Source of the DNA: Candidatus Saccharimonadota bacterium
GTDB lineage: Bacteria > Patescibacteriota > Saccharimonadia > Saccharimonadales > Saccharimonadaceae
Direction of reading: 5' to 3'
DNA: 5,626 nt
NCBI GenBank assembly: GCA_009778015.1
Contig: WRKS01000040.1
Location: 1 to 5,626, forward strand
Below, one piece after another: positions 4,093 to 5,626 of the stretch. Positions within the stretch are counted from its first letter, which is position 1. Each line of letters opens with the position of its first letter. Under the pieces are notes generated by a model. It made no database searches. It had not been told where the DNA came from and saw only the letters and a list, made by a program, of their open reading frames with translations. The position numbers were made by a program, and so were the translations under genes.

Positions 4093-5518
4093 GGAGGGCG
4101 TCCATGGTAGCTTGAAGCCGGGCAAGCGATTCAGCCTGGCCAAGGACGGCAAAAGTGCGTGGGAGCTCGGGGCTAAACGGCGCGTAAGAGACCGCGATAC
4201 GGAGCAGCGAAAAAAGCTCGGCCGGTTTGCGGGCGGTTTCGGTCAGAAGCTGGTTAAGCGCTTCTTGCAGGCTATCGGTCTGCCACTCGGTGGTTTTGAG
4301 TTTGAGGGTCGCGACCTCTAGCATGGTAATCAGCTCGTCCTTAGAAAACCGGGAGAGGAACTTGTTGTCGGTAATCATGGATAGGTCAATTTTGGGTGTG
4401 GTAAAGAAATATTCGGTCAAAGTTGGCAGGTCGCCGAGGGTTTTGAGGCGTTCTTGGACGCCGGCGAGGACCTCTAGCTTGCGTTCGTCGGTCGCTTTTT
4501 GGCCGTTTTCGCCCCAAAAGTCTTTGGCGTAATTAAATAGCTTGGCGATATCGGTGCGGCGAATCCATTGGCCGTTGAGCCAGAGCAGGCGCTTTTCGTC
4601 AAAGCGGGCGCCGGCGCGCTGAACACGAGTTAAATCAAACTGTTTGACCATGTCGTCCAGGCTAAAAATATCGGTGGTGGTGCCGTCGTTCCAGCCAAGC
4701 ATGACCAGGAAGTTAAGCATCGCCTCTGGCAAATAGCCCTCGGCGCGGTATTCTTGGACGGACTTGGCGCCATCGCGCTTGCCGAGCTTTTTGTTGCCGG
4801 ATGGCGCCATGACGTGCGGCATATGGACAAAAATCGGCGGCTTGAGGCCGAGCGCCTCGTAAAGCGCGAGATAGTTGGCCATAGAGCTGATATACTCAAT
4901 GCCGCGGGTCACATGGGTGCATTCCATCTCGGCGTCGTCCACGATGTGGGCAAAGTTGTAGGTGGGCAGGCCATCGGCCTTGATCAAGATAAAATCGTCC
5001 AGCGTCTCGGCGCCGGCCTCAAGGTCGCCCATGATTTCGTCGTGCCAGTATTTGCGCTCAATTTTGGTCTGCTTAAAGCGGAGCGGCATGCCAAGCTCCC
5101 ATTTGGGTGGATTCTCGGGGCGGTGGTTGCGATACAAGAACGGTTTTTTGGCTTTTTCGGCTGCTTGGCGGAACTTTTGGACTTCTTCGGGCGTGTAGGG
5201 GTCGGCGTAGGCGAGGCCTTTTTTGATCAGTTTTTCGGCCCATTTGATATAGTGGTCGCGGCGTTCGGTTTGGCGATAGGGCCCAAACGGCCCGCCGACT
5301 TCTACGCCTTCGTCCCACTGGAGACCCAACCAACGAAGCGTGTCTAGGATGATTGCTTCAGCATCGGCGACGAAGCGGTTTTGGTCGGTATCTTCAATTC
5401 GGAGAATGAATGTGCCCTTGTTTTGCTTGGCCAGCAAATAAGGGAAGAGAGCGGACCGGATGTTGCCGATGTGGACATAGCCAGTCGGGCTGGGTGCAAA
5501 CCTAGTTCGTGTTTTCAT
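4085..5518 (-). CDS. gltX: Glutamyl-tRNA synthetase
   Basis: Class Ib synthetase that charges tRNA-Glu with glutamate; in bacteria lacking GlnRS it also makes Glu-tRNA-Gln for GatCAB. At 477 aa it has normal family length. I see RFAPSPTGYVHIGN (6-19, HIGH-type motif), LRIEDTDQNR (39-48), the glutamate/ATP-pocket residues PTYNFAHIVDD (185-195, Tyr187) and HVTRGIEYISS (202-212, Arg205), the KMSKS-type loop KLGKRDGA (244-251, with Gly where Ser is usual), LNFLVMLGWN, then RFDEKRLLWLNGQW and the helical anticodon-binding domain to the end. No insert or frameshift is seen. The start is ATG 5518, matching the usual N terminus. No SD box precedes it, and the predicted promoter places +1 on this ATG, so the mRNA may be leaderless. 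It is the first gene of a gltX-trmD operon with an 8-nt overlap. Whether it is discriminating or non-discriminating cannot be told from what I can see. Confidence 0.97.
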   Translation of the reverse strand: MKTRTRFAPSPTGYVHIGNIRSALFPYLLAKQNKGTFILRIEDTDQNRFVADAEAIILDTLRWLGLQWDEGVEVGGPFGPYRQTERRDHYIKWAEKLIKKGLAYADPYTPEEVQKFRQAAEKAKKPFLYRNHRPENPPKWELGMPLRFKQTKIERKYWHDEIMGDLEAGAETLDDFILIKADGLPTYNFAHIVDDAEMECTHVTRGIEYISSMANYLALYEALGLKPPIFVHMPHVMAPSGNKKLGKRDGAKSVQEYRAEGYLPEAMLNFLVMLGWNDGTTTDIFSLDDMVKQFDLTRVQRAGARFDEKRLLWLNGQWIRRTDIAKLFNYAKDFWGENGQKATDERKLEVLAGVQERLKTLGDLPTLTEYFFTTPKIDLSMITDNKFLSRFSKDELITMLEVATLKLKTTEWQTDSLQEALNQLLTETARKPAELFSLLRIAVSYAPFSPELPRTFAVLGQAESLARLQATMDALHA

Positions 5519-5524
5519 GCTGAT

Positions 5525-5553
5525 ATTTTACACTATTTTTGGTAAATTGGCAA
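5525..5553 (-). promoter_or_regulatory. Predicted promoter of gltX-trmD
   Basis: On the minus strand, TTGCCA (5553-5548, 5 of 6 to consensus) is followed by 17 bases and TAAAAT (5530-5525, 5 of 6). Six bases (ATCAGC) then lead to ATG 5518, so the canonical +1 equals the A of the start codon. No SD-like sequence lies between. This predicts a leaderless mRNA. Confidence 0.65.
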
Positions 5554-5626
5554 CCGGGAGAGCGGGTTTACCTACAAACACACAAAGCACCGCGCCTATA
5601 TGACGGGTTGGATTGACTCCTCGCTC

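Noticed and set aside
4754..5347. 197-codon plus-strand ORF opposite gltX.
   Set aside because: The opposite strand encodes unmistakable GluRS motifs; this ORF is an antisense shadow with no SD.
5556..5626. Possible tRNA or gene end at the right edge (GC-rich, with TTGACT near 5613).
   Set aside because: I could fold no cloverleaf, and there is no room to see a -10 for the TTGACT; nothing supportable remains.

Overview
The window looks like chromosomal DNA of a bacterium. It carries bacterial-type TrmD, sigma70-like promoters, perfect Shine-Dalgarno boxes and a Rho-independent terminator, and all genes read cleanly in the standard code. Two unrecognised genes sit among compact housekeeping genes, which would fit a Candidate Phyla Radiation (Patescibacteria) genome. 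That placement is an inference from style, not from any diagnostic marker.

Layout. From 1 to about 1795 on the minus strand lies the N-terminal two thirds or more of leucyl-tRNA synthetase (leuS), cut off by the window's left edge. From about 1778 to 2086 there is a divergent control region: a leuS promoter pointing left, a very G-rich block (1823-1857), and a strong consensus-like promoter pointing right (1885-1913). The right-hand promoter is followed by a 167-nt leader with predicted hairpins. Two plus-strand genes of unknown function follow: a 128-aa protein (2087-2473) closed by a good terminator, and a 257-aa protein (2544-3317) with its own extended -10 promoter and a 16-nt leader. From 3319 to 5518 the minus strand carries gltX (glutamyl-tRNA synthetase) and trmD (tRNA m1G37 methyltransferase), which overlap by 8 nt and are read in the order gltX-trmD. 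The last 108 bases (5519-5626) hold the gltX promoter; I see no other gene in them.

How the genes relate. The three recognised genes all act on tRNA: two charge tRNAs and one methylates G37. The two unknown genes are inserted between these blocks on the opposite strand. The most interesting pattern is in the gene starts. The two unknown plus-strand genes have textbook Shine-Dalgarno boxes. Both synthetase genes have promoters whose predicted +1 falls exactly on the first base of the homology-predicted first codon, so they may be leaderless. For leuS that codon would be ATT. Several conserved proteins also carry short GC-rich or repetitive additions: LeuRS near its N terminus and in its editing domain, and TrmD before the knot loop and at its C terminus.
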